28,108 nt of DNA from CAZHOV01 sp964534315. GTDB taxonomy: Bacteria > Bacteroidota > Bacteroidia > Chitinophagales > Saprospiraceae. Shown here piece by piece: positions 13,753 through 22,506 of this stretch. Position 1 is the first letter of the stretch. Every line of letters begins with the position of its first letter. The position numbers and the translations under genes were made by a program. The notes under the pieces were generated by a model, which did not search any database, was not told where the DNA came from, and saw only the letters and a list, made by a program, of their open reading frames with translations. Location of the stretch: the NCBI GenBank assembly GCA_964534315.1, contig CAZHOV010000069.1, positions 1-28,108 of the forward strand, written 5' to 3'.

Positions 13753-16700
13753 TAATATCTCCAAATAATTTCTGATAATCGAGGGCTTCTAAGTCCTCGA
13801 TTCCCATCTTTTTTAGCTTTTTTCTATTGTTCTTCATGCCTATACTACTCACCATGCCGCTCAACATGGCATGAACCCAAAGATTTACTGTTTCTTTATA
13901 TTGATTGCGTTCGAAATAAACGATCCCTTTTCGTAACTTGATGAAAGCAGGATTATTGGATTTGACGATCTGATTGGCCCAAAAGGATAAAATTCGGTTG
14001 CCAAAACCGACCTTATGAATGTTATCTTTATCTACCATCATTAGCCTCAATTTATTATACTTAAACAGCATTTCACCGATGGCGTAGTTGGTATTGGCAG
14101 AAATATCAAACGACATCTCCTTGCTGTATCCTTTGCGTACGCTTACTCTTGAGAGCGGAGTAAAAATATGGTTCAGATTTTTCAAATCCATAGGCCCCAT
14201 CCAACCGCGCATATCAAAAGCGTTGAGGGTATCTTGCATATCAAAATTCATGCGCACCATAAAATCTCCTTCCTTATAAAATTTTCCCTTTCCCAACAAC
14301 TGAAGTGGACGTAACCAGTCGGTAGGTTGATTACTGATATTGCTCAACCGGGTTTCCACGCTATCGACGGTAATCCAGGCCGAGGTTTCAGAGTCCTTCG
14401 GTATGGCCATAAAAAATATATTCCCCTTGAAAAGGAGGTTTTCCACCCTAAACGGGTAAGGTATTGACTTGATTTGATCCTGCAACAAGGGTTTTTCTTT
14501 TTTCATCAATGGCAAGTTTTCATCTCTGATAATAGCAATACTTGCCCCCTTTGCAGAAATGCCTTTTAGATTGATGGCTTCTTCAAAAAAGGCGCCTAAT
14601 CGATCGGAATAAATCAAAATACTGTCGGCCATAAGGTCTAGATAGTCTGACCGATACCTCTTTAATTTCGAATATTGCTCCAGACTGATCATTGGCTGAA
14701 CCCGGCTATCTTTCAAAATGATTTTCTTTTCACCGGAATCATACGCCAACCCAAAATTCAATCGGTAAAAATCTTTTTTACCAATGAGGTAATCGAATTG
14801 ATCAAATCCAAATTTCAGGTGTTCAAAATGTTGATCGATGTGTTCCAGCGCTAGCCGGGAAGGCAAATGAAGCCCACTTACTTTTACATTCATTCCCTTT
14901 AGCCCAAAAGGGGCTTTACCCGTCATGATGAAATCTGCTTCTGGCAAGTAGAGATGATCCAACTGAATTTTTTCAAATGGCATTTGTACTTTTGAAAACG
15001 GGAAATTTTGCTCTTTTTTTGTAAAAGAGTCAAAAAGGCAAATCTCCGTTTCCGTCGCCCCGATAGTAAGCGAGCGGGCAATGAATTGTTGATTATCGAA
15101 TAGATCGTTTAGTGACAATCCCTCTACCTCCATACTTTCGATCGCAGTAGAGTGTTTCCACTGATCAACTGTTTGATGAATTTTTAATGCATCGAGTTCT
15201 CCTTTTCCGGCTGGCGACTGGAAGTAAACCTGTTCAGCAGCAATATCTAGCTCCGGTGATGCAATGGTAATTGGTTGGAGGGATTGAAACCTCCAGTGTT
15301 CAACCCAATCGGACCAACTGGATAACAACTGCTTTCCGGCCTTAAATTCAACTTGCTCCGCATACCAGTTAAATCCAAGAACGTTCAAGAAAATCGATCC
15401 GGAATCTAGGTGACTTAAACGAGAGGCAAATGTGCCGCCTTCTACCACAACCGAATCGATCGTTATGGGTAAAGGCAGTTGAATAGCAGGAATTTCCTTA
15501 TGCTCATTACGCTTAAAAAAGGATAAATCGAAGCGAGGGGCAGCAAAAATTAGTTTTTTCAACGCCACTTCTTCCCGTTGAAAAAACTTTTTCTGATCCA
15601 GATCAATTAGTTGAATTTGTGGAAAATGCAGGGGGTTTCGCAAAACAGCACTATCCCTAGTAGGGTATATCCTGAGCGAATCAATGATAAAAGAATGGTT
15701 GTTCGCTACTTTAGAAATATGCTTAAAAGCCCACTTATTAGAATCCTGGGCAGTCCTCCAACGAAAATTATGCAGCGCAAATTCTTGAATATCCAATGAT
15801 GAATCGATCTCGCAGCGGCTGAAATGGCGGTCAAATACCAATTGCTCGCCATTTGGAAAGTGTAAACTAAAAACGGCATTGTTTATGATCAAAGCGGGGC
15901 AATGGAAAGGCCATTGGAAATGACCACGATAGTGCTTGACCATTGATGGAGCTGTATCTTTTGGCAGGCGAACGGCAATTTGCGGATTCGATAATTGGAT
16001 AGAATCAAAGAAGAGTTTTTTGGCGAAAAAACTATCTAGCGAGTGATGCTCAAATACCAAGGAAGGAATAGCGAAGTCTGCCTTTAACGTTGCAGACTGG
16101 TGAGCCCATTCAATATTTTTCAGGCCATAGGATTTTCCATTTGTGAAAAGGGTGTCAATTTGAAACGTATTTCCCGGAAAAGCTCCTTTTCCTTTTTGTA
16201 TATGCAAGTCGAATTCGGAAAGCATTTTTTCAAAAGAGCGGATACCGGAATTCAATTCAATTTTTTTCACGGTCAGGTTATACTGATCGATCGAAAGATG
16301 CGGATCCCAAAGGAACACTCCTTGATTAATGGTTAGATTGTTCAATTTTACCGGACGCCCTATTAATTTATGGAGCCGCTTAAATAGGGCTTCCAGACGA
16401 AAAGATGGTGTAAGAGTATCCGCAATTGTGATAGGGTGCCCGAGTGTAGTATTTGGCCGATTTAAGATACAGTGGTTTAGGAATACTGGTTTGTCAAAAT
16501 AAACAGCTCCAAAATCCACACCACTAAGATAAATTTGCGGAAAAGATTGAATGATCTCAGGCTTACCATTACTTGATACGGAGTTTTTTGGGGTGATATT
16601 GACGTCAAAAGCTCGTAAGGATTCCTTTTCGGAATTCAGCAACAACTTTCCAAGCTTTATTTCATGGATCCTGTCGGGTAATTCATGCCGGATAGCTTGC

Positions 16701-17878
16701 AATTCGGCTTCGAAATGACTAAAAGGGAACTGACCTTCACCAAGTGTAAACTCCCGGGAATCAAAAGAGCAATTAAAAAGATTTAGCTGGTTGATGAATA
16801 GTTCAGTTGTTCTATTATTCGCATTATTTAAATCCAGTTTCACGCTTCCTTCTTCGAGTTGGATGTGATCGACATGGAGGAGTGGAGCAAACTTAGATAA
16901 TATTTCAAGCGGAGCGATATTAGCTGTTGATTGAGCGGCAGATTGGTTTGTTTTCGATGGGCGTATATTGATAGCGGGTTTACTTAATAGGGCTTTTTTG
17001 ACAGACAATTCTCCTTGCAGATAGGAGCGGTAGTAATCCACTCCTCTCAGGGCAATTTCGGGGACGGTAATGTTATAAATGTAACCTGGTGTTGAGAATT
17101 CAGATCCTAGTTTTTTGCTATCCGAACGAGGTTGGAGGCGGACATTTTTAAAGGTCAAAACCGAGTCTTGAGTTGAAAGGCGAAACTGATCAAAGGAAAC
17201 TCGATGGAATTGATCGGGCAGGTCAAAAGATTCTTTATTAATAGTGAGTTCAATGGATTCTGAGTTAAAAAATCTATGTTTGATCATGGTGGAATCAATA
17301 GAAAACTGGGTCAGTACGAAGTCAATGTCTTCGAGTCTAAGTTTTTCGATCCACTCTTTTTTTCCGATATCATAGTGAAATCGGGCATCTTTAATATCCA
17401 TTTGCTGGATTTCGAAGAGGTTCAAATATCGGGTAATTAATTCGAAAAGGTTTATGGATTTACTAGTTAAGGTGGCATTTTCTGCAGTGGAAAAATCGCG
17501 TACAGTAATTTTGGGGTCTTCAATGGAAAGACCTTCAATGATCAGTTTTTTTTCCGTAAAAATGTTATAAATAGATTTTAAATGGATATCGAAGGAAGGA
17601 ATATGGAGGTAAAGCAACCTGCTCTCCTTCTCCAGTTGCTCGAGGGAGTCGGGAAAGAAGTTGAGGTGTTTGATATGAATACTTGGTTCCCAGTAATTGA
17701 GCTTTAATTGCTCATAAGAAAGGGAGTACCCTTGGGGCAATACTTCTTCAATTTGATACTTCAAGGCTTGGCGTGCATTGGTGATTCCTATTTCTACAAT
17801 GGTTATTCCAGCCAGCGTAAGAAAAAGAAGCAAATAAAAAACAGCAGCGACCGCTTTCTTGTATTTATTGCTTTTCAT
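13742..17878 (-). CDS. Giant AsmA-like membrane-anchored protein
   Basis: The protein has 1378 residues. A single N-terminal transmembrane helix lies near 8-32, and almost everything else is beta-rich. The start resembles AsmA proteins: after the helix come LPQGYSLSYEQLKLNYWEPS and IHIKHLNF, a strand repeat that continues as many LxIxxLxxxxP segments. The C-terminal 200 residues (MRGWMGPMDLKNLNHIFTPL, then KLRKGIVYFERN) match the closing region of large Bacteroidota AsmA/DUF748-type proteins. Related proteins (AsmA, TamB, YhdP) form a grooved rod between the two membranes and move phospholipids. That role here is inference. It is monocistronic. Its last 11 bases overlap the OmpA-family gene tail to tail. 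Confidence 0.75.
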   Translation of the reverse strand: MKSNKYKKAVAAVFYLLLFLTLAGITIVEIGITNARQALKYQIEEVLPQGYSLSYEQLKLNYWEPSIHIKHLNFFPDSLEQLEKESRLLYLHIPSFDIHLKSIYNIFTEKKLIIEGLSIEDPKITVRDFSTAENATLTSKSINLFELITRYLNLFEIQQMDIKDARFHYDIGKKEWIEKLRLEDIDFVLTQFSIDSTMIKHRFFNSESIELTINKESFDLPDQFHRVSFDQFRLSTQDSVLTFKNVRLQPRSDSKKLGSEFSTPGYIYNITVPEIALRGVDYYRSYLQGELSVKKALLSKPAINIRPSKTNQSAAQSTANIAPLEILSKFAPLLHVDHIQLEEGSVKLDLNNANNRTTELFINQLNLFNCSFDSREFTLGEGQFPFSHFEAELQAIRHELPDRIHEIKLGKLLLNSEKESLRAFDVNITPKNSVSSNGKPEIIQSFPQIYLSGVDFGAVYFDKPVFLNHCILNRPNTTLGHPITIADTLTPSFRLEALFKRLHKLIGRPVKLNNLTINQGVFLWDPHLSIDQYNLTVKKIELNSGIRSFEKMLSEFDLHIQKGKGAFPGNTFQIDTLFTNGKSYGLKNIEWAHQSATLKADFAIPSLVFEHHSLDSFFAKKLFFDSIQLSNPQIAVRLPKDTAPSMVKHYRGHFQWPFHCPALIINNAVFSLHFPNGEQLVFDRHFSRCEIDSSLDIQEFALHNFRWRTAQDSNKWAFKHISKVANNHSFIIDSLRIYPTRDSAVLRNPLHFPQIQLIDLDQKKFFQREEVALKKLIFAAPRFDLSFFKRNEHKEIPAIQLPLPITIDSVVVEGGTFASRLSHLDSGSIFLNVLGFNWYAEQVEFKAGKQLLSSWSDWVEHWRFQSLQPITIASPELDIAAEQVYFQSPAGKGELDALKIHQTVDQWKHSTAIESMEVEGLSLNDLFDNQQFIARSLTIGATETEICLFDSFTKKEQNFPFSKVQMPFEKIQLDHLYLPEADFIMTGKAPFGLKGMNVKVSGLHLPSRLALEHIDQHFEHLKFGFDQFDYLIGKKDFYRLNFGLAYDSGEKKIILKDSRVQPMISLEQYSKLKRYRSDYLDLMADSILIYSDRLGAFFEEAINLKGISAKGASIAIIRDENLPLMKKEKPLLQDQIKSIPYPFRVENLLFKGNIFFMAIPKDSETSAWITVDSVETRLSNISNQPTDWLRPLQLLGKGKFYKEGDFMVRMNFDMQDTLNAFDMRGWMGPMDLKNLNHIFTPLSRVSVRKGYSKEMSFDISANTNYAIGEMLFKYNKLRLMMVDKDNIHKVGFGNRILSFWANQIVKSNNPAFIKLRKGIVYFERNQYKETVNLWVHAMLSGMVSSIGMKNNRKKLKKMGIEDLEALDYQKLFGDIIKK

Positions 17879-17964
17879 TAATTATTAATATGCAACTTTT
17901 CTATCTCTCTTAAGGTCGCAAAAAATGAGCTAAAAAACACAAAAAAGCGGAATTTTTTAATGCA

Positions 17965-17989
17965 GTTGTTTAAAGTTTTTGTCTGAGGG
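17965..17989 (-). repeat. Family B end, copy 2
   Basis: These 25 bases (starting GTTGTTTAAAGTTTTTGTCT) are the exact reverse complement of 2697-2721, the right end of the nested family B element. The similarity fades after GAGGCTT near 18003. The rest of 17879-18324 holds no gene: a family A-like CTTAAGTAGTAAGG at 18038-18051, an 8-base inverted repeat (AACCTCAT 18024-18031 with ATGAGGTT 18062-18069), a family C copy and the fba terminator. Confidence 0.75.
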
Positions 17990-18110
17990 TGCGGAAGAGG
18001 CTTTTTTATTTTTATTGAAGTCGAACCTCATATCAGGCTTAAGTAGTAAGGATTTTTAAACATGAGGTTGTCGTATAAGACTATGAGCCATCCTTTTTGA
18101 TATTTATAGT

Positions 18111-18155
18111 AGTTTAGGAGATATTCTTTTTGAAAAAAGAAAACCCTACACTATA
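18111..18155 (+). repeat. Dispersed repeat family C, copy 2
   Basis: It is in inverted orientation relative to 4-49: AGTTTAGGAGATATTCTTTT continues to a 29-base identical block, then ACCCTACACTATA is identical after a 3-4 base variable spot. Both copies are intergenic. Confidence 0.75.
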
Positions 18156-18204
18156 TGATAAAGGCAAAGTGCTCAATTAGAAAGGTTGTCCTTTACCCTA
18201 TTTT

Positions 18205-18259
18205 GATAGGTCTGTTTTTTATGAAAGTCGAAAATTTTCATAGAAAAAACAGCCCTATC
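18205..18259 (-). terminator. Long hairpin downstream of fba
   Basis: GATAGGTCTGTTTTTTATGAAA (18205-18226) pairs with the mirrored strand ending CAGCCCTATC (18259), about 20 base pairs with a mismatch and a one-base bulge. TTTTGATAGG precedes it on the plus strand; reading leftward the stem is followed by AAAATAGGG, so the U tract is poor. It lies 66 bases past the fba stop and is the best candidate for its 3' end. Confidence 0.55.
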
Positions 18260-18324
18260 AAAGAAGAAAGCTTGGTGGCTCGTAACACAAAGGGGTTAGG
18301 AGCCCCCTCCTATTAACTAACCTA

Positions 18325-19404
18325 TTATTTATTTCGATTAATACAATTGAGATCTTCGAAAGCTTGATGTAGGCGTTTATGGAAGCTTTTCTCACCTTCT
18401 CTCAGCCATTTTCTGGGATCGTAGAATTTCTTATTTGGCTTATCATCCCCTTCCGGGTTGCCAATTTGTGCCTGGAGGTAATCTTTCTTTTCCTTGTAGT
18501 AACCATGTACGCCATCCCAAAAGGCCCATTGAAGATCGGTATCGATATTCATTTTGACAGCTCCATAGCTGATCGCTTCTCTAATTTCCTCTTGTGAAGA
18601 ACCTGATCCGCCGTGAAAAACAAAGTTAATTGGATTGGGTCCTGTGCCAAACTTTTCCTGAACGTGATCTTGTGAATTTTTCAAAATGACCGGACGCAAT
18701 TCTACATTGCCAGGTTTGTACACTCCGTGAACATTGCCAAAAGCTGCGGCAATCGTAAATCGCTCACTTACCCCCTTCAAGGTTTCATAGGAATAAGACA
18801 CCTCTTCAGGTTGGGTGTACAGACGCGCATTATCGATATCGGTATTATCTACACCGTCTTCTTCACCTCCGGTTACGCCTAACTCCATTTCTATTGTCAT
18901 TCCTAATTTATTCATTCTTTCCAGGTATTGCTTACTTATAGCCACATTTTCTTCCAATGGCTCCTCAGAAAGATCTAGCATATGAGAGCTATATAAAGGA
19001 TATCCTCTTGTTTCGAAGAATTTTTCTCCGGCTTCCAGCAGGCCATCGATCCACGGTAATAATTTTTTGGCGCAGTGGTCGGTATGTAGAATGACCGGTA
19101 CCCCGTAGGCCTTGGCCATAGAATGAACATGCATGGCTCCGGAAATTCCACCAAGAACGGAGGCCTGTTGCTTATCATTATTCAATCCTTTACCTGCAAA
19201 AAAAGCGGCTCCCCCATTGGAAAACTGGATAATTACTGGAGAGTTGACTTCCCGTGCTGTTTCCAAAACCGCATTGACCGAGTTCGTCCCAACTACGTTT
19301 ACGGCTGGAAGGGCAAAATCATTTTCATTGGCATAGTTAAATAATTCGGTAACTTCATCGCCCCAAAGTACCCCAGGACGAAAGCGCGTTGAAACTGCAG
19401 TCAT
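18325..19404 (-). CDS. fbaA: Class II fructose-bisphosphate aldolase
   Basis: The protein has 359 residues, the same length as E. coli FbaA, and the key residues fall at the same numbers: catalytic D109 with Zn ligand H110 in HTDHCAKK, E174 in IEMELGVTGGEEDG, Zn ligands H226 (GNVHGVYKPG) and H264 (VFHGGSGSS), and substrate-binding NIDTDLQWAF. It is a class IIA zinc enzyme that splits fructose 1,6-bisphosphate into glyceraldehyde 3-phosphate and dihydroxyacetone phosphate, acting in glycolysis and gluconeogenesis in the cytoplasm. trxB lies upstream on the same strand, 171 bases away, with two octamer arrays between them, so it is probably transcribed separately. Confidence 0.97.
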   Translation of the reverse strand: MTAVSTRFRPGVLWGDEVTELFNYANENDFALPAVNVVGTNSVNAVLETAREVNSPVIIQFSNGGAAFFAGKGLNNDKQQASVLGGISGAMHVHSMAKAYGVPVILHTDHCAKKLLPWIDGLLEAGEKFFETRGYPLYSSHMLDLSEEPLEENVAISKQYLERMNKLGMTIEMELGVTGGEEDGVDNTDIDNARLYTQPEEVSYSYETLKGVSERFTIAAAFGNVHGVYKPGNVELRPVILKNSQDHVQEKFGTGPNPINFVFHGGSGSSQEEIREAISYGAVKMNIDTDLQWAFWDGVHGYYKEKKDYLQAQIGNPEGDDKPNKKFYDPRKWLREGEKSFHKRLHQAFEDLNCINRNK

Positions 19405-19436
19405 AATTCGTTTTATTTTTGATTTTAAAATATAGG

Positions 19437-19444
19437 TAAAGGTA
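19437..19444 (-). promoter_or_regulatory. fbaA: Possible -7 element of fba
   Basis: Reading leftward the site is TACCTTTA, 33 bases upstream of the fba start and one base off TAnnTTTG. The same octamer lies upstream of pnp. No TTG stands at the right distance. Confidence 0.3.
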
Positions 19445-19461
19445 AGGAAAAACGCTGGAAA

Positions 19462-19579
19462 GCCGTAACGCTGTAACTCTATATCGCCGTATCGCTTTAA
19501 CCCCGAAATGCAATGACTCCAAAACGGTTTTTATTTTTTATCGTTACGGCGGTATGGCGTTAAGACGTTACGGCGTTAT
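19462..19579. repeat. Pair of octamer arrays in opposite orientation between trxB and fba
   Basis: 19462-19517 reads in 8-base steps GCCGTAAC, GCTGTAAC, TCTATATC, GCCGTATC, GCTTTAAC, CCCGAAAT, GCAATGAC. 19540-19579 reads ATCGTTAC, GGCGGTAT, GGCGTTAA, GACGTTAC, GGCGTTAT. The second set is close to the reverse complement of the first, so the transcript could fold into an imperfect hairpin around a T-rich centre. The trxB stop codon (19576-19578) is part of the second array. Confidence 0.75.
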
Positions 19580-20511
19580 ATGACCCCTTTCTCTGTCAAA
19601 TATCTTTCTGCATCTAGGGCGGCCATACAGCCGGTACCTGCGGCAGTGACAGCTTGGCGATAGACATTATCCTGGGCGTCTCCGCTGGCAAAAACCCCTT
19701 CTATATTAGTCCGCGTACTTTTGGGTTGGGTGATGATATACCCAGCATCGTCCATATCGAGCCATCCTTTAAAAATATCTGTGTTTGGCTTGTGACCAAT
19801 CGCTACGAAAAATCCTTTGATAGGAATTTCGGAAACCTCCTGCGTTTTATTATTGATGACCCGAACACCAGTCACTTCCGTTTCACCAAGGATTTCCTGG
19901 GCTTCGGTATTCCAGTGTATCTGAATATTCTTTGTTTTGAACACCCGCTCCTGCATGATCTTGGAGGCCCGCATTTCATCTCTTCGGATAAGCACATGCA
20001 CTTTGGGGCTCAATTTGGAAAGATAAAGCGCTTCTTCAGCTGCAGTATCTCCTCCACCTACCACGGCAAGCTCCATTCCTTTAAAAAAGAAACCATCACA
20101 AACCGCACAAGCAGAGACGCCTTTATTAGCCAAGCGCTTTTCCGATTCCAGTCCCAACCACTTAGCGCTGGCACCGGTAGAAATGATGATAGAATCTGCA
20201 TGAAGCTCTTGCTCCCCCTCCGTCCAAATCTTGTGAACCGGGCCGGTAAAGTCAACTTTTGATATGAGCTCATAGCGAATATCCGTTCCAAATCGCTCCG
20301 CCTGATTGCGGAAATCATCCATCATTTGCGGACCCTGAACGCCATCCGAATAACCAGGATAATTCTCGACGTCCGTCGTAATCATCAACTGCCCGCCAGG
20401 CTCTTTACCTGTAAAAACGATAGGATCTAAACTCGCTCTCGCTGCATAAACGGCCGCAGAATAACCCGCAGGCCCCGATCCAATTATTATACACTTGTGA
20501 TGTTCTGCCAT
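19576..20511 (-). CDS. trxB: Thioredoxin-disulfide reductase
   Basis: The protein has 311 residues, typical of the low-molecular-weight bacterial enzyme. The FAD site GSGPAG (11-16) is followed by ENYPGY, the redox disulfide CAVC (C135, C138) followed by DG, the NADPH site VGGGDTAAEEA (151-161), IRRDEMRAS (the HRRxxxR motif with Ile in the first position) and the FAD-binding ASGDAQD near the C-terminus. It passes electrons from NADPH to thioredoxin in the cytoplasm. The start ATG 20511 puts MAEHHKCIIIGSGPAG at the N-terminus as expected. The stop codon and the last Ile codon lie in an octamer array. Confidence 0.97.
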   Translation of the reverse strand: MAEHHKCIIIGSGPAGYSAAVYAARASLDPIVFTGKEPGGQLMITTDVENYPGYSDGVQGPQMMDDFRNQAERFGTDIRYELISKVDFTGPVHKIWTEGEQELHADSIIISTGASAKWLGLESEKRLANKGVSACAVCDGFFFKGMELAVVGGGDTAAEEALYLSKLSPKVHVLIRRDEMRASKIMQERVFKTKNIQIHWNTEAQEILGETEVTGVRVINNKTQEVSEIPIKGFFVAIGHKPNTDIFKGWLDMDDAGYIITQPKSTRTNIEGVFASGDAQDNVYRQAVTAAGTGCMAALDAERYLTEKGVI

Positions 20512-20650
20512 GGTATATTATCAATTAAATTTAATAAATGATCATATTTTTATCTGTTGAACATTATCAGACATCAAAAAGTTATGTCCGCCAGATAACA
20601 ATTTGCCTTCAGAAGGCTTTAATAAACAGTAATTTTAGCCAATTCAACTG

Positions 20651-20658
20651 CAAAAATA
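20651..20658 (-). promoter_or_regulatory. trxB: Possible -7 element of trxB
   Basis: Reading leftward the site is TATTTTTG, an exact TAnnTTTG match, 140 bases upstream of the trxB start. No clear TTG lies 20 bases before it, and the region is AT-rich, so a chance match is possible. The rest of 20512-20806 shows no gene. Confidence 0.3.
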
Positions 20659-20806
20659 TAAATCCTTTGCAAAATAACCACTATTCCTCTACTAACTTGA
20701 TTCGTTCTAAATATCCTCCGGCCTCATTTTTATGTCCAATTTATCGATTATATTAAAAATCCTATCGTTTTAAATAGTGGCGATAGAGAAATTGTTGTAT
20801 CTTAAG

Positions 20807-20867
20807 TTGGGTCTTGGGTCTTGGGTCTTGGGTCTTGGGTCTTGGGTCTTGGGTCTTGGGTCTTGGG
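20807..20867 (+). repeat. (TTGGGTC)n heptamer array, G-quadruplex-like
   Basis: Eight identical TTGGGTC units (20807-20862) and a partial ninth (TTGGG). There are nine GGG runs, each separated by 4 bases, which fits the G3N1-7 rule for a four-stranded fold on the plus strand. The same word, partly decayed, forms the mazG 5' end. Confidence 0.9.
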
Positions 20868-20876
20868 AAAAAATTA

Positions 20877-20940
20877 ATCGCTGCGGCGCTACGTCGTAAA
20901 GGCATTTTGGCGCTACAGCATTTAAAATCGTTAAACCATG
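20877..20940 (+). repeat. Octamer array running into the subtilase start codon
   Basis: It reads in 8-base steps ATCGCTGC, GGCGCTAC, GTCGTAAA, GGCATTTT, GGCGCTAC, AGCATTTA, AAATCGTT, AAACCATG. GGCGCTAC occurs twice; the other units are diverged, and the last unit ends on the ATG of the next gene. No separate leader or ribosome-binding site is visible between array and start codon. Confidence 0.55.
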
Positions 20941-22464
20941 TTATCTATAATTTATCCGATCAGTTTTTTAGTCAGTATTTCAGGGCTTATTTTCTGGTTT
21001 TATTTTCAAGGGAATAAAGTGAGAAGCCTGCAAATGAGCCGTATTTTTTTAATTGGCTTTTTTGTGTATCTCTTCAGCCTGGCATTTTCTGAAGCGACCC
21101 TTCCTTTTAAGTTACTGATCTTGTTTCGGGATTTGGTGATCATGGGGGGCGTTACGATGTTTTTCAACTACTTTAAAGCCAACAAGATCCTGTTTTTTGG
21201 ATTATTGATTGCTTTATACGCCGCGTTTAATTTCTTTTTCTTCAAAAAGATGCAGCAAACTTTTCCCCAAAAAAGTATAGCCTATGCACACCTGGCTCAA
21301 GAGGGCGAATTGCTGTTGGAAGTAAAAGACGGTCACCAGATCTTGGAATTGGAGGAAGTACTCAATCAATACGATATCAAGTTTTCTCCCGCCTTTTTAC
21401 CGGAGCGAGCTGAACAGACAGATCTGGACGATTACTATATACTCGACATCCCAAAAGGAAAAGTTCGTAAACTAAAAAAGATCAAAGAAGCGATCATGGA
21501 TAGCGGACTGGCTGACTGGGTGGAGGAAAATGAAGTGATTCAATTAGCTCCTTTAGAAGGAAAGCCCGCCCGGCTTACCGGCAAAAACTACGGACTCAAT
21601 GATCCGGGATTAGTCAAACTGTGGGGCTTTGAAGAGATGAAGGTGGATCAATATATGCAATCACTTTCCAAAAATCCGGTAACGCCAAAGTCAACGGCCC
21701 TAATTGCTATTCTGGACACCGGTGTTGACAGTAAGCACGAGGATATTTCTGCTAATTATGTATCTACCAAAAGCTCTTATGATAATGACCCGAGAGGACA
21801 CGGCACACACTGCGCCGGAATTGCTGCTGCGGTTTCCAATAATGGAAAGGGTATAGCATCCTTTTCTAACAACAATCAATTTGTTCGGGTAACCAGTATC
21901 AAGGTGCTTAGTAGCTTTGGCGGAGGTACGCAAGCCGGCATCATAAAAGGGATGATCCTGGCTGCTGACAAAAGTGCTGATGTGATATCCATGTCGCTGG
22001 GAGGTCGTTCTAACGACTCTAAGCAACGAGCCTACGAAAAAGCCGTTAAATACGCCAATGATGCCGGAGCCATCGTTGTTTGCGCGGCAGGAAATAATAA
22101 CGGTAATGCCAAAAATATTGCTCCCGGGAATACCAAAGGCGTCATAACTGTTAGCGCAGTTGATAGCAACCTCAACAGAGCTTCTTTTTCCAACTACGTC
22201 AACGACCTGGAAATGGCCGTTGCCGCTCCGGGGGTAGGCATCTACTCTACCATCCCTAATAATAACTATGACACCTACAATGGTACATCTATGGCTACTC
22301 CTTATGTAGCAGGACTGGTTGGAGTCCTCAAAAGCTTGCGCCCCAAGCTGACTACCAAAGAAGCCTATACCATCCTAAACGAAACCGGTATTAAAACCAA
22401 AGATACTAAGCAGACCGGCCGGTTCATTCAACCGCTTAAGGCACTAAATGAAGTGATGGATTGA
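20938..22464 (+). CDS. Membrane-anchored subtilisin-like serine protease (S8)
   Basis: The protein has 508 residues. The first 105 carry about four hydrophobic helices (near 2-24, 35-52, 58-78, 83-102). A propeptide-like alpha/beta region follows (about 120-205), then a peptidase S8 domain with a full triad: D260 (AILDTGVDSKHED), H288 (GHGTHCAG), N386 of the oxyanion hole (AAGNNNGN) and S451 (GTSMATPYVAG). No C-terminal sorting domain follows. Subtilases with a multi-span N-terminal anchor are unusual; the usual form has a single signal peptide. The catalytic domain should face the periplasm if the helix count is even and the N-terminus is outside, which cannot be settled here. The gene starts directly at an octamer array and stops inside another, convergent with a second subtilase. 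Confidence 0.92.
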   Translation: MLSIIYPISFLVSISGLIFWFYFQGNKVRSLQMSRIFLIGFFVYLFSLAFSEATLPFKLLILFRDLVIMGGVTMFFNYFKANKILFFGLLIALYAAFNFFFFKKMQQTFPQKSIAYAHLAQEGELLLEVKDGHQILELEEVLNQYDIKFSPAFLPERAEQTDLDDYYILDIPKGKVRKLKKIKEAIMDSGLADWVEENEVIQLAPLEGKPARLTGKNYGLNDPGLVKLWGFEEMKVDQYMQSLSKNPVTPKSTALIAILDTGVDSKHEDISANYVSTKSSYDNDPRGHGTHCAGIAAAVSNNGKGIASFSNNNQFVRVTSIKVLSSFGGGTQAGIIKGMILAADKSADVISMSLGGRSNDSKQRAYEKAVKYANDAGAIVVCAAGNNNGNAKNIAPGNTKGVITVSAVDSNLNRASFSNYVNDLEMAVAAPGVGIYSTIPNNNYDTYNGTSMATPYVAGLVGVLKSLRPKLTTKEAYTILNETGIKTKDTKQTGRFIQPLKALNEVMD

Positions 22465-22506
22465 GGACTAGAGGACCAGACGACCAGATCAGTCTGAAGG
22501 ACTCTA
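22459..22506 (+). repeat. Octamer array containing both stop codons of the convergent subtilases
   Basis: It reads in 8-base steps GATTGAGG, ACTAGAGG, ACCAGACG, ACCAGATC, AGTCTGAA, GGACTCTA. The TGA of the left gene (22462-22464) is in the first unit, and the TAG of the right gene (22504-22506 on the minus strand) is in the last. The array is the entire intergenic spacer. Confidence 0.65.

Noticed and set aside
20814..21017. 67-codon frame starting in the TTGGGTC array (GLGSWVLGLGSWVLG)
   Set aside because: It is a translation of the repeat and then overlaps the start of the subtilase in another frame.
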